Source of the DNA: Liolophura sinensis
Taxonomy: Eukaryota; Mollusca; Polyplacophora; Chitonida; Chitonidae
Direction: 5' to 3'
DNA length: 64,000 bases
NCBI RefSeq assembly: GCF_032854445.1
Contig: NC_088307.1
Coordinates: 7,206,017 to 7,270,016 of the forward strand
A program made the translations under genes and the position numbers. The notes under the pieces were generated by a model, which had not been told where the DNA came from, did no database searches, and saw only the letters and a program-made list of their open reading frames with translations. Shown here piece after piece: positions 1 through 64,000 of this stretch (its first letter is position 1; each line of letters begins with the position of its first letter).

Positions 1-134
1 TTGGGCACTACATCTTTTAAACTGCTCGGTGGCGTTGCAAAAATTAATAGCTTAAGTTCCTCTAGTACTGACAATGGCTCGTTGGAAGCTGGCAAAGCAT
101 CTAGCAGACGGCAAATTTTGTCAACAGTGGCCAT
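1..134 (-). CDS. PSMD5: First coding exon of a divergent gene, PSMD5-like (partial at window edge)
   Basis: Reading leftwards from an ATG at 134..132, the frame stays open to the window edge (44 codons). The peptide is leucine-rich and helical, starting MATVDKICRLLDALPASNEP and including VLEELKLLIFATPPSSLKDV. From memory, its spacing of hydrophobic residues, PL..LEEL and A.P..L aligns without gaps to the N-terminus of PSMD5, the HEAT/ARM-repeat chaperone that helps assemble the 19S base of the 26S proteasome in the cytosol. That coding potential is visible in the sequence; the family name is an inference from about 40 residues. The gene is head-to-head with CCDC180 and its ATG is 327 bp from the CCDC180 ATG. 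The upstream sequence in this frame has no nearby alternative Met, so this start is preferred. It could be another ARM/HEAT protein. Confidence 0.55.
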   Translation of the reverse strand, partial: MATVDKICRLLDALPASNEPLSVLEELKLLIFATPPSSLKDVVP

Positions 135-187
135 TTTCACTTCAAGTTCCCGGGAGATAACGTGTGCTGCAGAGTCACGCGAGAATT

Positions 188-201
188 GTTGCTTAGGGAA
201 C
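188..201 (-). promoter_or_regulatory. RFX X-box-like motif
   Basis: On the - strand this reads GTTCCCTAAGCAAC, two half sites GTTCCC and AGCAAC around a 2-bp spacer. It fits the X-box pattern GTHNYY-AT-RRNAAC bound by RFX factors, except that the spacer is TA instead of AT. RFX sites are typical of ciliary gene promoters, and this one lies 274 bp upstream of the ATG of CCDC180. Binding is inferred. Confidence 0.55.
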
Positions 202-206
202 GTTGA

Positions 207-216
207 AAGATGGCGG
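207..216 (+). promoter_or_regulatory. YY1-like site
   Basis: AAGATGGCGG matches the core of the YY1 consensus (AAGATGGCGGC), which in animal promoters often sits just downstream of the transcription start. It lies 6 bp after the X-box-like site. The same bases contain the ATG of a five-codon upstream reading frame. The call rests on a motif match only. Confidence 0.4.
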
Positions 217-461
217 GGTTGTTTTGAGGGAAAATGTGTACTTTTGAAAGTGAATGTGTAACACGGAGGGAATGGTAAATGGTCCTTTTGTAGTTTTTCC
301 AAGTTTGTGATTTCGTTGTTGCTTTAAGCGAAGTATATTTTGGAAATAAACATTACAATCGACAGATTTGAAATCGAGCACACTTTTACAACAACAACAA
401 CATAGTGAAGCAGTCAACGCGATTGGATCGGGCACTTTATCGGACACGGGACAGCCTGACG

Positions 462-63749
<63,288 letters not shown>

Positions 63750-63886
63750 GTGAGTTTCACTCTTGTCTACTGGAGGCTTAGTCTCCATGGCTGATGACTG
63801 TCCCTGCCTTTGTGTTTTTGAAAAAAGTATGTTTCAGTTACAGAAACACTGGGCATAAATTAGCTTACCCTATTTTCACAACTATT

Positions 63887-64000
63887 CGGAGAGGAAGCCA
63901 GCGTGAGGTGGGCTTGAAACTCACAGCGACCGCATTGTTAAGAGGCTGCTGGGATATTACGTTGCACTAGCCGACACGCTAACCAACTGAGCCACGGAGG
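63887..64000 (-). mobile_element. SINE-A, cut by the window edge
   Basis: On the - strand it starts CCTCCGTGGCTCAGTTGGTT at the window end and reaches the B-box (GAGTTTCAAGCCCACC) and CTTCCTCTCCG. The tail part is missing on the left. Confidence 0.85.

Larger units (their letters stand above)
135..461. promoter_or_regulatory. Bidirectional promoter / 5' leader region between the PSMD5-like gene and CCDC180
   Basis: These 327 bp separate two outward-facing start codons. The stretch is richer in GC and CpG than the introns around 150-240 and holds an X-box-like site and a YY1-like site. No TATA box is evident. An ATG at 210 opens a five-codon upstream frame relative to CCDC180. A CAACAACAACAACA stretch lies near 390. 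Transcription starts are inferred, not seen. Confidence 0.6.

Overview
This is animal nuclear DNA. Genes are split by GT-AG introns, there are no operons or bacterial signals, and the introns are full of microsatellites, minisatellites, tRNA-derived SINEs and short inverted-repeat elements. The SINE types and the AT-rich background suggest a lophotrochozoan, most likely a marine mollusc. That is inference from repeat style; no species can be named from the window alone.

One gene dominates. From 462 to beyond the right edge, the + strand carries the orthologue of vertebrate CCDC180, a long coiled-coil protein linked to cilia and sperm. I resolved 34 coding exons (462..63749), about 1,477 codons. 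Splice phases chain consistently at every junction except exon 17/18, where a one-base homopolymer problem is likely. The last residues of the protein lie outside the window. At the left edge (1..134, - strand) a divergent gene begins; its N-terminus resembles proteasome assembly chaperone PSMD5. The two start codons are 327 bp apart, and the shared promoter holds an RFX X-box-like site (188..201), as expected for a ciliary gene.

The CCDC180 introns are mostly 0.3-2 kb, but intron 16 is about 28.9 kb (17250..46169). Inside it, antisense, sits an intact intronless arrestin-domain (ARRDC/alpha-arrestin-like) gene (23582..24805). The rest of this intron is repeats: a second copy of the 5' half of exon 16 with its acceptor, microsatellites, two SINE families with target-site duplications, a 649-bp element with perfect terminal inverted repeats and a 6-bp target duplication, small foldback elements and a MITE family.

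The most unusual theme is duplication at exon edges. The acceptor of exon 15 is present three times, the 5' half of exon 16 is copied 847 bp downstream, and the 3' end plus donor of exon 19 seeds a roughly 12-copy 45-bp tandem array running into the intron. There are also long minisatellites (69 bp, 30 bp, 20 bp, about 19 bp). Two of them have periods divisible by three and stay open for 200-280 codons on the antisense strand without looking like genes.
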